DNA of 64,000 bases from Dyadobacter endophyticus (GTDB lineage: Bacteria > Bacteroidota > Bacteroidia > Cytophagales > Spirosomataceae): the NCBI RefSeq assembly GCF_014641595.1, contig NZ_BMIA01000008.1, positions 1 to 64,000 on the forward strand, written 5' to 3'. Positions 1 through 9,991 of this stretch are shown here, piece by piece (position 1 is the stretch's first letter; every line of letters starts with the position of its first letter). The translations under genes and the position numbers were made by a program. Below the pieces are notes generated by a model. That model saw only the letters and a program-made list of their open reading frames with translations, was not told where the DNA came from and did no database searches.

Positions 1-117
1 TGCGTTTATAGACTCGGTGTTCAACTCTTCCCAATGGCAGGCCATCCCGGCCCGAACCGCCGATGATACTTGGACTACGCGTCCCGGATCAAACCTGGTA
101 AAGTAGGTAGCCGCCAC
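1..117 (+). rRNA. 5S-like ribosomal RNA, 5' end missing
   Basis: The first 117 bases resemble the body and 3' end of a 5S rRNA. An early segment reads GACTCGGTGTTCAACTCTTCCC, matching the usual 5S start of helix II and III. A later GCCGATGATACT paired with AAAGTAGGTAGCCGCC matches the loop E and 3' strand of helix V/I. The first few bases lie outside the window. The middle part (about 33-58) does not carry the usual GAACAGAGAAG-type loop, and helix IV appears extended, so this is a divergent 5S or a degraded copy. It is followed at once by a strong terminator, as expected at the end of an rRNA operon. Confidence 0.6.
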
Positions 118-127
118 AATTATTAAT

Positions 128-169
128 ACACACAAAAGCCCATCCTTTTGGGGATGGGCTTTTGTGTGT
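128..169. terminator. Bidirectional intrinsic terminator
   Basis: A perfect 18-bp inverted repeat (arms 128-145 and 152-169, six-base loop) has a GC-rich core AGCCCATCC flanked by AAAA and TTTT tracts on both sides. Read on the plus strand it ends the 5S transcript. Read on the minus strand it lies about 80 bases past the end of the large eight-gene operon and can end that transcript too. Confidence 0.9.
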
Positions 170-247
170 TTATACCAATCTACTCACCTTTTCTTACAAA
201 AGTTAAATGCAGTTGGAAGAGGCTCCTCTCATAGGGAAGCAGACGGA

Positions 248-2083
248 TCAGGATTTCTCAACAGCCCTGATTTGGTCGAAGGCCAGGTTGCTGCTGCCTT
301 CGCCTTTACCGGTGTTCTTCTTCATCCCCTGCCATACAAAAACCTCGCCATTGACCCAACGCGTACGTTGGAAGGATTGAGATACACTCACACCTGCACG
401 TGGAACTTCTTCTTCGTGAATGAAAAAAGCCAGAGGTGCCGGTGTAGTAAGGTCAGTACCGAGGTGGTCCAACCCTTCCCGCAAAATACTTGTGCGCGGT
501 TTAACCTTCACCGGTTCGTGAGGATCTCCTTCAATGATTCGTAACATCGACGCCCTTTGCAGCTGGGTCTGGCGGTTATCGTTTTTGACATGCACAGGAA
601 TAAACGGTATCCAGTTTTCGGGCACGTCGGTCATCGCCTGGTAGCTGATCCTTGCGGTAAAGGGCACTTGCGCGGCGGATGTGCTCGCCTTTACGATGTT
701 TTCGTGGTATTGCCTTACTCTCAGCGCCGCCTCACCGCCTTTGTCGGCAACTCCGATCGGCAGCGGTACGGCCGTTTCAATACCCCACACCATGTTGGAC
801 ATTTCATCGCGGATCAGCATGATTTTTTCCAAAGGCTCCCCTTCCTGCACTTTCATGGCTGCAGGTGCTAGAAACAGCGTATTATTTTGTGTCTGCGAAC
901 TTAGCTTAAACATGCTCCACGGCTCAGCGGCAACACTTTCCTGTTCGGCCGCCTTCACCCAGATCGTTTCTCCAAAGTTGTTGCGGACCGTCAGTCCTTC
1001 AATATTCGTGAGCACGCCAACCGGAAGCGTTTGCGGAAAAATAAACCAGTCATTGGCATAAATCAGGCCAAATTCCATTAAAAGTAACTTGGAAAGGTCT
1101 GTTGTTGAAGGTCTTACTGCACCCAGATTGGTTTTTCCGTCTTCGAATTTCCACCAGCGGGTGTCAGGCATCCCGTCAAACTGCACATGTGCCGGAATGA
1201 ATGTTTCAGTGACCGTATCTTTCGGTTTTTCGGTTGCGAGGCCTTCTTTTTGATCGATATCGAATGCATACCAATCCAGATGGCCATCGTAATATTCTTT
1301 CGCGGTCAGGGTTTTGATATCTGCCGCCGAGAGCGCCGAACTTTCAAACTGGTATTCGAGCCGATCGGGGAGCCAGGCATTATTTTCGTCCTCCTCCGGC
1401 TGGTAGTAAAGTTTTTTAAACCACAATCTGAAATTCTCCGCAAGTTCGGCGAGCACGCCTATCTGCCCGGCATCGGAAGTAATATCGTCGGAGGCCTGGT
1501 TGCCAATGATTTCAATATATTGTAAAAATTTGTAGCCGTCCATGCTGCGGCCACTGATTGCCGCATATTGCTGCCACACCTCCCGGTGCGCGTGGATATG
1601 GTCGGTATTGCGGGCGGGATCCGGCAAGACGAAAGTATACTGCCTAATGTAAGCTGCGGCCAAATCAAGACTTCTGGATTTCAAAAGTTTCAGCCAATAT
1701 CTGCCCATTTGCAGCCTGATATCAATACTCAATTCTTTTCCTTCCCTCGAAAAGAGTATCTTCTTTTGCTCGGCCTTAACTTCTAGTGGAACATTATCTT
1801 CATACGGCTCTTCCTTCCGGTTCGCCGCCTTATACAGGTCGAGCTGGGAGTTGGAAATATGTACTTTGGCGAAAACTGGGGAGCCCGCGTCGTCGCTGGT
1901 GAATTCTCCCATTTGCCATTGCCTTGTGAGCATCCACAATGCATCCCGTACCTCCGCTTTCATGGCCCTGTCAAAATCATGAGTGCGGGGACGTCCTTCC
2001 AGCCGGTTCCACATCATGACCGTGGGATGCAGCCGCTCCGCCAGTGCTTTACTGATATCCCTGGGGTTGAATTTATCTTCCAT
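248..2083 (-). CDS. Conserved 611-aa protein of the giant-protein operon, function unknown
   Basis: Last gene of the eight-gene operon, three bases after the 1550-aa gene. The product is soluble, with no signal peptide or membrane segment. Family-like blocks are rich in aromatic residues: LWMLTRQWQMGEFTSDDAGS near residues 49-68, DTRWWKFEDG near 311 and LMEFGLIYANDWFIFP near 341. I recognise this style of sequence (RQWQxGEF, DAGSP, RWWxFED) from uncharacterised proteins in several bacterial phyla, but know of no assigned function and see no catalytic motif. It is probably a structural partner of the 1080- and 1550-aa proteins, since the three are adjacent and nearly touching. The start is the only Met with operon-like spacing. 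Confidence 0.9.
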   Translation of the reverse strand: MEDKFNPRDISKALAERLHPTVMMWNRLEGRPRTHDFDRAMKAEVRDALWMLTRQWQMGEFTSDDAGSPVFAKVHISNSQLDLYKAANRKEEPYEDNVPLEVKAEQKKILFSREGKELSIDIRLQMGRYWLKLLKSRSLDLAAAYIRQYTFVLPDPARNTDHIHAHREVWQQYAAISGRSMDGYKFLQYIEIIGNQASDDITSDAGQIGVLAELAENFRLWFKKLYYQPEEDENNAWLPDRLEYQFESSALSAADIKTLTAKEYYDGHLDWYAFDIDQKEGLATEKPKDTVTETFIPAHVQFDGMPDTRWWKFEDGKTNLGAVRPSTTDLSKLLLMEFGLIYANDWFIFPQTLPVGVLTNIEGLTVRNNFGETIWVKAAEQESVAAEPWSMFKLSSQTQNNTLFLAPAAMKVQEGEPLEKIMLIRDEMSNMVWGIETAVPLPIGVADKGGEAALRVRQYHENIVKASTSAAQVPFTARISYQAMTDVPENWIPFIPVHVKNDNRQTQLQRASMLRIIEGDPHEPVKVKPRTSILREGLDHLGTDLTTPAPLAFFIHEEEVPRAGVSVSQSFQRTRWVNGEVFVWQGMKKNTGKGEGSSNLAFDQIRAVEKS

Positions 2084-2086
2084 GAC

Positions 2087-5000
2087 CTAATTGTTTTCAA
2101 TGCGTTGGTAAACATTGTTGTTGATTGCCAAATTAGTCGCGACCGTGATCCAATGTAATGTGACGGCCATCATGGTAGTCGGCAGAAATTGAGCATACCT
2201 TGTTTTTTCCAACATAGCAGGTTCTACTGCTCGTTTTTTGGCCATTTCCAGGGTTTCTTCCAGTGCGGTGAGCAGGTTGTCCCATTCCCAGCTGCCGGTA
2301 AAATCCGGCGGAGTTACCAGCAGCATGGTCTGCGGTGGTTCGCTGTTCGGCTGGTCGTAGTGAAAGGCTATGCCGGTGTTTTGTTCCTTTGATGGGATCA
2401 CCTCCGTCCATTCGTCAATCACAATGCCGCATTGGGTTTTGGTTTTATCAAATGGCTGGGCAAAATGAGCGGTATATAATAATGTATCGCTGTTGATTGC
2501 AAACGTATCGGCTTCGTCCTTTTCGTTTTTGAACTTCATGGCCGCCCACCGGTCGTTTTCCCTGAATGGGAATTGCAGGGGAGTTAGCTCAACGGCGTTT
2601 TCCGGTTTAAAAGCTGCGGAAAGCAATGCCACGTTCTCCCAATGCCATACTTTTTCCCTGACTCTCGAAACGCCGGCCAGCCAGTCGTCGACCGGGAAAG
2701 ACCTCTTTTCATGGGTCCTGGTAAAAGCCAGCAGCTGGTTGCTGTTTGTAAACGAACTTTCAAATGCATTGCCCTCTTGTTCGGCGAGCCTGAAATGCAT
2801 CAATACCAATGCATCTTCTCCCAATAGCTTTTTAAATGCGCTTTGCAGCAGGGAAATTTTGTCGGAATTAACGGTGGCTGCATTCGCTTTTTGTATCAGA
2901 TCTGCGCATGTTACCAGTTTGTCTGTTACCGATTTTTGAATGTTTTTCAGGGCTGTTTCGATGTCTTCTTGGAGCGAAACAAGCCTCCTGTTTTCAGCTT
3001 CCGTATCATCGTTATCGGAGTTCGCCTGCTGCATGAAGCCGATGCCGGTCTGACTGTTTTCATAAAGTGCCAGTTTCAGGAACAGGGTCGAAGTTTTTTC
3101 AATCAAATCATCAATGCTCGTGCCGGAATGTGCTGCCAGCAAACTATCAATCTGAGTTTTGAGCATTTCAAGTTCATTCCTGAGTGCCGAGACGCGATTT
3201 TTGAATTGAACATCATCCACAATCGGAGCGAGCTGCTGACCCGACCCCGGCAAGGTGAAGGTATTCTGATCCAATGGCTTGCTGCCGATCAGTATCTGTC
3301 GCAGGCTTCTAATGAGTGCTGCGAGTTCGAAAAACGAAACTTTCGATTTGTCGGCGGGATCAATGGGTCTGGTATAATTGATCTTCACCTCTGTTTTAGG
3401 GTGTTCTGAAATCTGATACCGCACAAAATGCGAGATGCGATCGTCCAGTTCAGTCATGAATTGCTCGGAGTCGAGGTTCAGGAGATACAGTAGGTCGATA
3501 GGTTGCACACCCAGGTCGGTTTGAGAAACTTCTACAGACGTCAATGCTGATCCCGGCTTAATATAATCCACCTGGCAAAGAACCTTTTCGGGCGGCGGCA
3601 AAATGTCGGCCAGCCATTGATTAATACCGGGCTCTGCCTTTGCCCGGGGCGTCATGGCGATAGACGAAGGCGAAGCTGACGGGTCGGCATCGGTGTCAAA
3701 CTGCACCGCCACTTTTTGTGTAAGCGTAACGCCGCTTCGGGGTGTCTGCACAACGTTGATTTCAGGCGGATAGCTTCCCTTGCTGAATGCGTCGGCCACA
3801 CCCGCGGCCCTTTCAAAATTCCCCTGAACCATCTGATAGGCTTGCTCAGCCACTACCAAATCGGAAATGGCGTCGTTGATATCCAATATCCTGGCTGCTT
3901 CCGCATTAATCGCGATTGCTTGCGGGCTGCTTTCGTTCAACCCGGCAAAAGGAGGCAGACCGAAAGGAAATGTGCTGGTACCTGATTTTTGTATCTGGGC
4001 AACCAGTTTCAGTCCGTCCACCACATGATTCGCCTGCACCGTCGTAATGCTCTCGGCTGGGTCGCTCAATGTATCTTTCAGGTTATCGGCCACCAGCGGA
4101 AATACTTTTCTCAAAGGATATATGTACGAATCGAGTTCGATCTCGCCGGCTCGGTCGTGCAGCCCGCGTTCAAACTGGTAACCGAGCAGCGCTGCCAGGC
4201 TTTGCCCGTTTCGTATCCCGTCCAGAAATTGATTGGCGACCCTGACCCGGTTGGAAGTAAGGTTGACCGCAAATGGATTTCCATCGCCCGAATGCTTGTT
4301 GGACTCGTAGGCGCTCCTGAGCACCGCGGCGGTCGCGGCCTGGTTTAGTGACGGTGCATGAATGTATCCGAGGTTATCGGCGTACGTTTGCAGGGGCTTA
4401 CCCGCTTCCCGGTTGAGTACCCTGTCCAGTTCAGGCGACAACTGAATGTCCGCCAGTACTTTCCTATTTGGCCGTACGTCGGTTAGCCAGCCATAGGCGC
4501 CCATAAAAATGCCTTTTGAATTTTTCCTCTCTGGCTGCCCGATCTTTCGTTGTTCACTCAGCTTGTAATTTGTTAGACCCGTCAGCCAGGCGTCAATGCG
4601 GTAATTGCAGCAATCCAGATGCTCGACGAGCAATCTTTCGAGGCGCGCGGTGGGCGTATTGACAAGTATTTGGATGGCCTCGATGGTATCTTTCAGCCTT
4701 TTCGTTTCGGCGGATTTATCCAGGATCTCGGGTTTATAAATATATTCAACCAATTTCTGGGTATCGTTTCCCGTGATGTTGCGGTCGGCTGCGTATAATG
4801 ATTCGAACTTGCTTCTGCCGCCTTCCCGCTGTACGCCAATGAAGTCGGGATCAAAAAAGTCACTTAATTTTTTGGTTGGGTCTTTGGTAATGTTCAGCCT
4901 CGCCGCCGCATCCGCCTGGGCGAGCATCAGCGCATGCCGCAAAAGCAGATAGAGAATCGCATTGGGCGCTGCACGCCCACCAAAATCCTGCGTCCTGATG

Positions 5001-6739
5001 GTTTCGGCATTGGAGGTCGCCAGCCATTCCAGGTAGTTTTTATTCCCATCGGCAGTATATGGTCTGACCGGCACCGACTCCGATATCGGCAGGTCATCCA
5101 CCAATGGTCCGCTAAGCAAATTTGCTCCACCCAGGAAGTATTTTTTAGAAATAGGCAGGCTGCTGATGTTGAACAGATTATCTCTGTCCACAGCCGATGC
5201 AATGTCTTTTCTGATTTCGTCCAGCGCGTGATCAATAGTACCGGCGAATGCTACATCTTTTTGCAGGATAAGTTGATTATAAAGCTGTTTGGCGCTTTGA
5301 GCATATCGCTGGTGAAATTCTACCGAATTAGGGTGCAGGCCTAGCACATTCAGCAATGTTTGCTGCGGGTCCGCATTATTCTTGCTGATCCTCGATACTT
5401 CCGGAACCAGGCTTGACCAGCTTGAATCCATCTGCATCAGGAGGCGATGCAGCTTGTTGAGAAAGATCGTCTGGAGGTTTTTTCTGGGCGCCAGGACAGG
5501 GCCGGTTTGTGGTGCGGGGAATTTTAGCCTGGAATACGCCGTAACAGGAAGTATCCCGTAAGGCTGTTTCCCGATCCGAATAGCAGGCGCTGGTCCACGC
5601 CCCGACACATAGTCGGCAAAGAATGTTTTAGTCCGGTTAATCAGGTCGTCGGTAAAAAGTGGTGTCATCATTTCTTCCATAAAATAACCCAATGTGGCCG
5701 GGAAGAGGGCGGTGTTCATGGCATTGGCTTCCAACTGGTCGCTGCCGTTTGCATGGGGTACTTTTTTCAAAATGCCGGGGTCGATACCCAGCAGGTCCGC
5801 TAATTTTTGCCCATCCGATTTCGTCGCGAAATCGTCCGACTCATCGAACTCCGTGGATTTTTTGAATATGCGCGCGAAGCTTTCATCGGGATCTTCAACA
5901 GACGAGGCCCCGGAATCCTCGTCATCCGTATTGTTTGTCGGCGTGCCCTGCCTGAGCAGCTCAAAACCCCCTTTGCTCTCAAAATGATCGGATAACAATT
6001 TTTCGAGCAATGCCTGGCTTTTATCCTGATCGGTCGAGTAGCGTACACCTACCACGAAGAGTTTGTCAAAACCAATCGCCGCACCGGCCGTGTTCATGGG
6101 AATTTTAACACCCATTCCGGCCGCAACAGCCTTCTCAAAATCAACCATCCACTGCAAGTCCTCATTGACGATCAGGTCACCGTTCGCATCCTTTTTGATT
6201 TGCTTGTCGGCCGGCAGCGACGGATCCGGGCCGACGGAGAGATTCTCCGACACATTCTGGTCAAACAGAAAAATTTGTTTGGCCGAACCATTATAGCCGA
6301 TCGCTACAAACCGGTCAGGCAATGCAATCGCCTTCGGGGCTTTGGTCCAGGATGTAGGCGAGGTGGTTACGGTGGCATCGTCGGGAAATTGAAGGTCGGC
6401 AGGTTGCGGGTTGAGTGGTTTGTAATGCGAGACGATCCAGCCGGCCCGTCCGGCGCCGTGGCTGTTGACCAGACTTTTCCACGCGCCTTTTTCGAGCGTT
6501 TCATCACCATCAGCCTTCCATATCTCAGTCCAGAATGATTTTGCATTACGAAGCTCCGACTCGGACAGCTGCTCCTCTTTGTGGTTAATATTGCAATCGT
6601 CCGGAAAGACCCTTAACCACAGTTCCCGGGCGGTTCCGGCCGTTTTGAAGCGGGTTTCGAGCCTCAGCGGAAATAAGAGGATCGGGAACGCATCGCTCAG
6701 TTCGGCGATTTTAGTAACCGGATTGAATAAGTCGCTCAT
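2087..6739 (-). CDS. Conserved giant protein (1550 aa), function unknown
   Basis: Seventh gene of the operon, nine bases after the 1080-aa gene and three before the 611-aa gene. It has no signal peptide, so it should act in the cytoplasm unless exported by an unusual route. Blocks that look conserved: FPLRLETRF at 23-31 followed by LWLRVFPDD; a middle part with LLLRHALMLAQADAAAR, GAYGWLTDVRPNR (about 750), GYIHAPSLNQAATAAVLRSA (about 790) and ALLGYQFERGLHDR (about 850); and a C-terminal ETLEMAKKRAVEP near 1500. Residues about 1180-1260 look helical and coiled. No nucleotide-binding or protease motif was seen. The size and modular look suggest a scaffold or shell subunit, which is inference only. 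Confidence 0.9.
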   Translation of the reverse strand: MSDLFNPVTKIAELSDAFPILLFPLRLETRFKTAGTARELWLRVFPDDCNINHKEEQLSESELRNAKSFWTEIWKADGDETLEKGAWKSLVNSHGAGRAGWIVSHYKPLNPQPADLQFPDDATVTTSPTSWTKAPKAIALPDRFVAIGYNGSAKQIFLFDQNVSENLSVGPDPSLPADKQIKKDANGDLIVNEDLQWMVDFEKAVAAGMGVKIPMNTAGAAIGFDKLFVVGVRYSTDQDKSQALLEKLLSDHFESKGGFELLRQGTPTNNTDDEDSGASSVEDPDESFARIFKKSTEFDESDDFATKSDGQKLADLLGIDPGILKKVPHANGSDQLEANAMNTALFPATLGYFMEEMMTPLFTDDLINRTKTFFADYVSGRGPAPAIRIGKQPYGILPVTAYSRLKFPAPQTGPVLAPRKNLQTIFLNKLHRLLMQMDSSWSSLVPEVSRISKNNADPQQTLLNVLGLHPNSVEFHQRYAQSAKQLYNQLILQKDVAFAGTIDHALDEIRKDIASAVDRDNLFNISSLPISKKYFLGGANLLSGPLVDDLPISESVPVRPYTADGNKNYLEWLATSNAETIRTQDFGGRAAPNAILYLLLRHALMLAQADAAARLNITKDPTKKLSDFFDPDFIGVQREGGRSKFESLYAADRNITGNDTQKLVEYIYKPEILDKSAETKRLKDTIEAIQILVNTPTARLERLLVEHLDCCNYRIDAWLTGLTNYKLSEQRKIGQPERKNSKGIFMGAYGWLTDVRPNRKVLADIQLSPELDRVLNREAGKPLQTYADNLGYIHAPSLNQAATAAVLRSAYESNKHSGDGNPFAVNLTSNRVRVANQFLDGIRNGQSLAALLGYQFERGLHDRAGEIELDSYIYPLRKVFPLVADNLKDTLSDPAESITTVQANHVVDGLKLVAQIQKSGTSTFPFGLPPFAGLNESSPQAIAINAEAARILDINDAISDLVVAEQAYQMVQGNFERAAGVADAFSKGSYPPEINVVQTPRSGVTLTQKVAVQFDTDADPSASPSSIAMTPRAKAEPGINQWLADILPPPEKVLCQVDYIKPGSALTSVEVSQTDLGVQPIDLLYLLNLDSEQFMTELDDRISHFVRYQISEHPKTEVKINYTRPIDPADKSKVSFFELAALIRSLRQILIGSKPLDQNTFTLPGSGQQLAPIVDDVQFKNRVSALRNELEMLKTQIDSLLAAHSGTSIDDLIEKTSTLFLKLALYENSQTGIGFMQQANSDNDDTEAENRRLVSLQEDIETALKNIQKSVTDKLVTCADLIQKANAATVNSDKISLLQSAFKKLLGEDALVLMHFRLAEQEGNAFESSFTNSNQLLAFTRTHEKRSFPVDDWLAGVSRVREKVWHWENVALLSAAFKPENAVELTPLQFPFRENDRWAAMKFKNEKDEADTFAINSDTLLYTAHFAQPFDKTKTQCGIVIDEWTEVIPSKEQNTGIAFHYDQPNSEPPQTMLLVTPPDFTGSWEWDNLLTALEETLEMAKKRAVEPAMLEKTRYAQFLPTTMMAVTLHWITVATNLAINNNVYQRIENN

Positions 6740-6748
6740 GGTTCAAAA

Positions 6749-9700
6749 TCATTTAGGTAACATTCGGGATGCGTGCACGCCTACTAAAACCGGTACCTGG
6801 TAAAGAATGTACGCCAGTTCGGCGGCGTCGCTATCGGGTGTCCAGCCGGCCTGGATATCGTCAGGATGTTTCACATTTTCCTGGTCTACATTGGGATCGG
6901 GAACATTGAAATTGGCCGTGGTAAATGAAGCGGCCGAATTAAGCTCAATGCATCTTGCCGCCTCAGTACCAGTATGTTCCCAGGAGAAGTTATTCCAGTT
7001 GATCAGGCGAACATCACCGTTTTCAGTTTTTGTTTTTTCAATATCAAGGCCAAATCTGGGTTCTCCAGGCCTTTCTTTGATCACAAAAAACCATCCGGAA
7101 TTGTTACCGGTCGAAGTGGGGTTTAATGTCCCTCTTGCTTCTTCATCGTCGAGATCGAAACCAAAGAAATAAATGTCCGGCTCCACTTTCGCTTCAAAGA
7201 GCGGGGTTTTGATGAGAGTTTCGGGCGGATTAAGCTTTTGAGCCTCCGTTAGTTCGGTCAGTACCCTTTCCTCGTTCACATCGGGCACGTTATTTTTTTT
7301 GCCCCAATCAGCTTTATGGGCATAGATAACCGCCGTCGGATATTTTTTAAGCAGCTCGCCCCTGATTACCAGTACCAGTTGTGTTTTGCCGCTGGTCAAT
7401 GCGCGCTGATTGTGTGTTCCCAGTTCATTCTTCTGAGGTGAGCCGGGGTCGGTGGGGTTTAGTTTGGAAGTGTCAATTTTCGACCATTTGTGGATCGGTG
7501 GAATGTCGTAGAGCTGTTCCTTGATGTTTTCGGGCACAGGTTGTGGAGGCAAAAAGCTTGTTACGTCCCAAAATTGACGGAAATAGGTTCCCCGCTGATC
7601 GGTCGGGTATTCCCGCCAGAGCAGTTCACGCGACATTTCGTGGTCGATACCCACCATATATGCCTCGATAAACTTTTGGTTATTTTCGAGCAGGGTAATG
7701 CTGTTTTGCTCGATGAGGTTAATGTTCGGCAGGAAAAGCTCGGCAGACATATCGGCCAGCGGTTTATACATCGGCAGGTCGATCTCGGGATATACCATCA
7801 CTGGTGCAAAGGTTTCCACCATCCTGTCCCTGATCCTGGACGGAATTTTGACAGTATCAAAAGTGCGTTTCGGGATCGTTACAGCCGGATCAAGCAGCTT
7901 TTTGACCTGCGTTACCATCTCCGCAAATTTCAGAATCGTTTTTTCCGGCGCCTGGTCGCTGATCTGTACAAACTCAAATGCATCTTTCAATGCCGCTTTA
8001 AATACAGTCGCTTCCTTGCTGTCGCGCTCGTTTCCCAGGAGCGTAAGGCGGGTTCTGCGAGGCTCGGAAATCACAAACCGGGCACTTTTTGTAAACCGTG
8101 CGACGGCTTTGGTATTTTGCGCCGCTTTGGTCAGTATCCCCGATTGTTTGATAAAATTCAGCGTTGCTGCATTAAGCCCCGGCACGCGTCCGGGATTCAG
8201 TTTGGTCACATCCGACAGATTGATAGCTCCCGATGGATCGCCTTTCGGCGGTACCACTACCAGCTTTCCGGCGTTGACCAACGTTGCCATGTTGCCTATA
8301 TTCGGCGTATTATCCAATGCAAACTTTTTCATGACCGTACCTCTTGGCCTGACGATCCTTCTGAATGTGCCGGAAAGCAGCGCGCTTGGTACCAGGCTGT
8401 ATTTCACCTGTTTATGTACGGTAAGGTTTTGGAAAAGCAGCCTGCGCTGTACCGGCGCCGTGAATGTGAAAGCCTTGTCGGCAATGAGCGGCGTAATATG
8501 TTTCTGGTACAGCCTGACAGAAACCTGCTGCGCGAGCTGCGCCATCCTAATCCTGTTGTTGGCTTCAATCACCTGCCCTACCTGCTCCCAGGCCGCCTGC
8601 ATGTATTCTTCCTGTCCTTTCTGAACCACTTTTGTTCCCAGCCCGGCAGCCACGCGAAACCGGGGGTCCAGATTCAGCTCGTGTACCCAGTTTTTGTTAT
8701 GAGGCAAATCGCCGCCTGCCTGATCTGTCAAAAGCCGTTGCTGCATGGCGTGCCAGCGGCCATAGAGTGGAAGTGTGATCACCGGATCGGGATCGGCCTG
8801 GCCTTCGTGCAGAGGAACTTGCGCATTTTCGTTTGCCTGCGAAACGGTTTTTGTTGGGTCGACATAGTCGTCGGCCAGGTTTATGCGCTGCGCCAGGGCT
8901 GTTGTAAAAGCGTGGGGATAAGGGTTTTCGTCCCAATCATCGTATTTTTTTACTTCCTGTTGGTCTTCCTCTTTCAGTGAGTCAAAAGGTACCCGGAGCG
9001 CGCCACCGAGTTTCAGGATGCCATTCAACTTGCCTTGTAAATCGCTGATAACCTCTGGTTTAAGTAAATTGGAGCCCGGGTGGATGATGTCAATATCCCG
9101 GACGCCGACGCTCTTATCGGCCGGTTTCGGTTTCAGCAGGTTTACGAGATATTCGAAATCACCCACATCCCCGGTCCTGAAATACCAGCGATGGTAGTAG
9201 GGAAATTCAATGTTTGCCGGGTTTTCCCATGCGCATTTTGTGGCGGTTAGCGTATCGGGAGGAGTGAAATCGAGTCCTGTAAGCCTGCCGCTTTCAAATG
9301 TAGGGATCAAAAAAGCATGGTACGACGTATTGGTTTCCAGTTTTCTTGGCGAAATAATCCGGGAACAAGCATTGTCCGGGTTGTTTTCGATCAGGCTTGT
9401 AATGCCTGCATTTACATTTACGGGATCTGCGGTATTCGGAGCGGCACCATCGGAAAGGTCTTCGTTTGCATGCACATGGGCCCAGGCCCAGAGCTGCGTC
9501 ACCGGCGGGAAAATGTCCGTTGGTTTCTTTCCATCCTTCATTTTAAAAAATGGTAGCGGTTTCCCTTTCGCGCCTGCGCCATCTTCAAATTCGTCTTCTT
9601 TTAACACGACCAGCGTAAGCCAGGGAATCAGGCGGTTTTTGGCAAGATCTGGTGCAGCAGGTGTATAGCGCCAGGGGAAATCTTCATCGTAAAAATCAAT

Positions 9701-9991
9701 GTAGGGCAGGTAATTGGGTTCGAAATTTGTGATCCAATTGCGCGGCTCGGTTTTCACGATCGCCCTGGAATCAATGCCTACAATATCGCCGGGGCCATAA
9801 ATCTCAATATTTTTGTCAATAGGATCCACCGTCGCTGCATTTCCATCGGTTTGGGTAGCCGCTATCGAAAGGCGCACCGGAATATTAGCCCTGAGCTTGC
9901 CGGCAATGTTTTCGTTGCCCGACTGAATGTGGTTGGCTAAACCCTGCCGCAGCCAGGGCAGGAAGGAATAGGTTGCTATGGGGTCGCTCAT
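6749..9991 (-). CDS. Conserved giant protein (1080 aa), function unknown
   Basis: Sixth gene of the operon. Its ATG overlaps the stop of the DUF6603-type gene in an ATGA junction, which implies translational coupling. It is soluble, without a signal peptide. Recognisable blocks are YSFLPWLRQGLANHI at the N-terminus, then IEYGPGD-like, NFEPNYLPYIDF and DEDFPWRYTP (about 88-110), followed by RLIPWLTLVVLKEDEF. A later block near 787 reads SRELLWREYPTDQRGTYFRQ and is followed by PPIHKW. These blocks resemble uncharacterised proteins found beside relatives of the 1550- and 611-aa proteins. No enzyme motif is visible. It is likely a stoichiometric partner in one assembly with its neighbours. Confidence 0.9.
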   Translation of the reverse strand: MSDPIATYSFLPWLRQGLANHIQSGNENIAGKLRANIPVRLSIAATQTDGNAATVDPIDKNIEIYGPGDIVGIDSRAIVKTEPRNWITNFEPNYLPYIDFYDEDFPWRYTPAAPDLAKNRLIPWLTLVVLKEDEFEDGAGAKGKPLPFFKMKDGKKPTDIFPPVTQLWAWAHVHANEDLSDGAAPNTADPVNVNAGITSLIENNPDNACSRIISPRKLETNTSYHAFLIPTFESGRLTGLDFTPPDTLTATKCAWENPANIEFPYYHRWYFRTGDVGDFEYLVNLLKPKPADKSVGVRDIDIIHPGSNLLKPEVISDLQGKLNGILKLGGALRVPFDSLKEEDQQEVKKYDDWDENPYPHAFTTALAQRINLADDYVDPTKTVSQANENAQVPLHEGQADPDPVITLPLYGRWHAMQQRLLTDQAGGDLPHNKNWVHELNLDPRFRVAAGLGTKVVQKGQEEYMQAAWEQVGQVIEANNRIRMAQLAQQVSVRLYQKHITPLIADKAFTFTAPVQRRLLFQNLTVHKQVKYSLVPSALLSGTFRRIVRPRGTVMKKFALDNTPNIGNMATLVNAGKLVVVPPKGDPSGAINLSDVTKLNPGRVPGLNAATLNFIKQSGILTKAAQNTKAVARFTKSARFVISEPRRTRLTLLGNERDSKEATVFKAALKDAFEFVQISDQAPEKTILKFAEMVTQVKKLLDPAVTIPKRTFDTVKIPSRIRDRMVETFAPVMVYPEIDLPMYKPLADMSAELFLPNINLIEQNSITLLENNQKFIEAYMVGIDHEMSRELLWREYPTDQRGTYFRQFWDVTSFLPPQPVPENIKEQLYDIPPIHKWSKIDTSKLNPTDPGSPQKNELGTHNQRALTSGKTQLVLVIRGELLKKYPTAVIYAHKADWGKKNNVPDVNEERVLTELTEAQKLNPPETLIKTPLFEAKVEPDIYFFGFDLDDEEARGTLNPTSTGNNSGWFFVIKERPGEPRFGLDIEKTKTENGDVRLINWNNFSWEHTGTEAARCIELNSAASFTTANFNVPDPNVDQENVKHPDDIQAGWTPDSDAAELAYILYQVPVLVGVHASRMLPK

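Noticed and set aside
7490..8980. Plus-strand open frame of 496 codons opposite the 1080-aa gene
   Set aside because: It is a shadow of the minus-strand gene: its composition (rich in Arg, His, Cys, Phe) is not protein-like and no motif or start context supports it.
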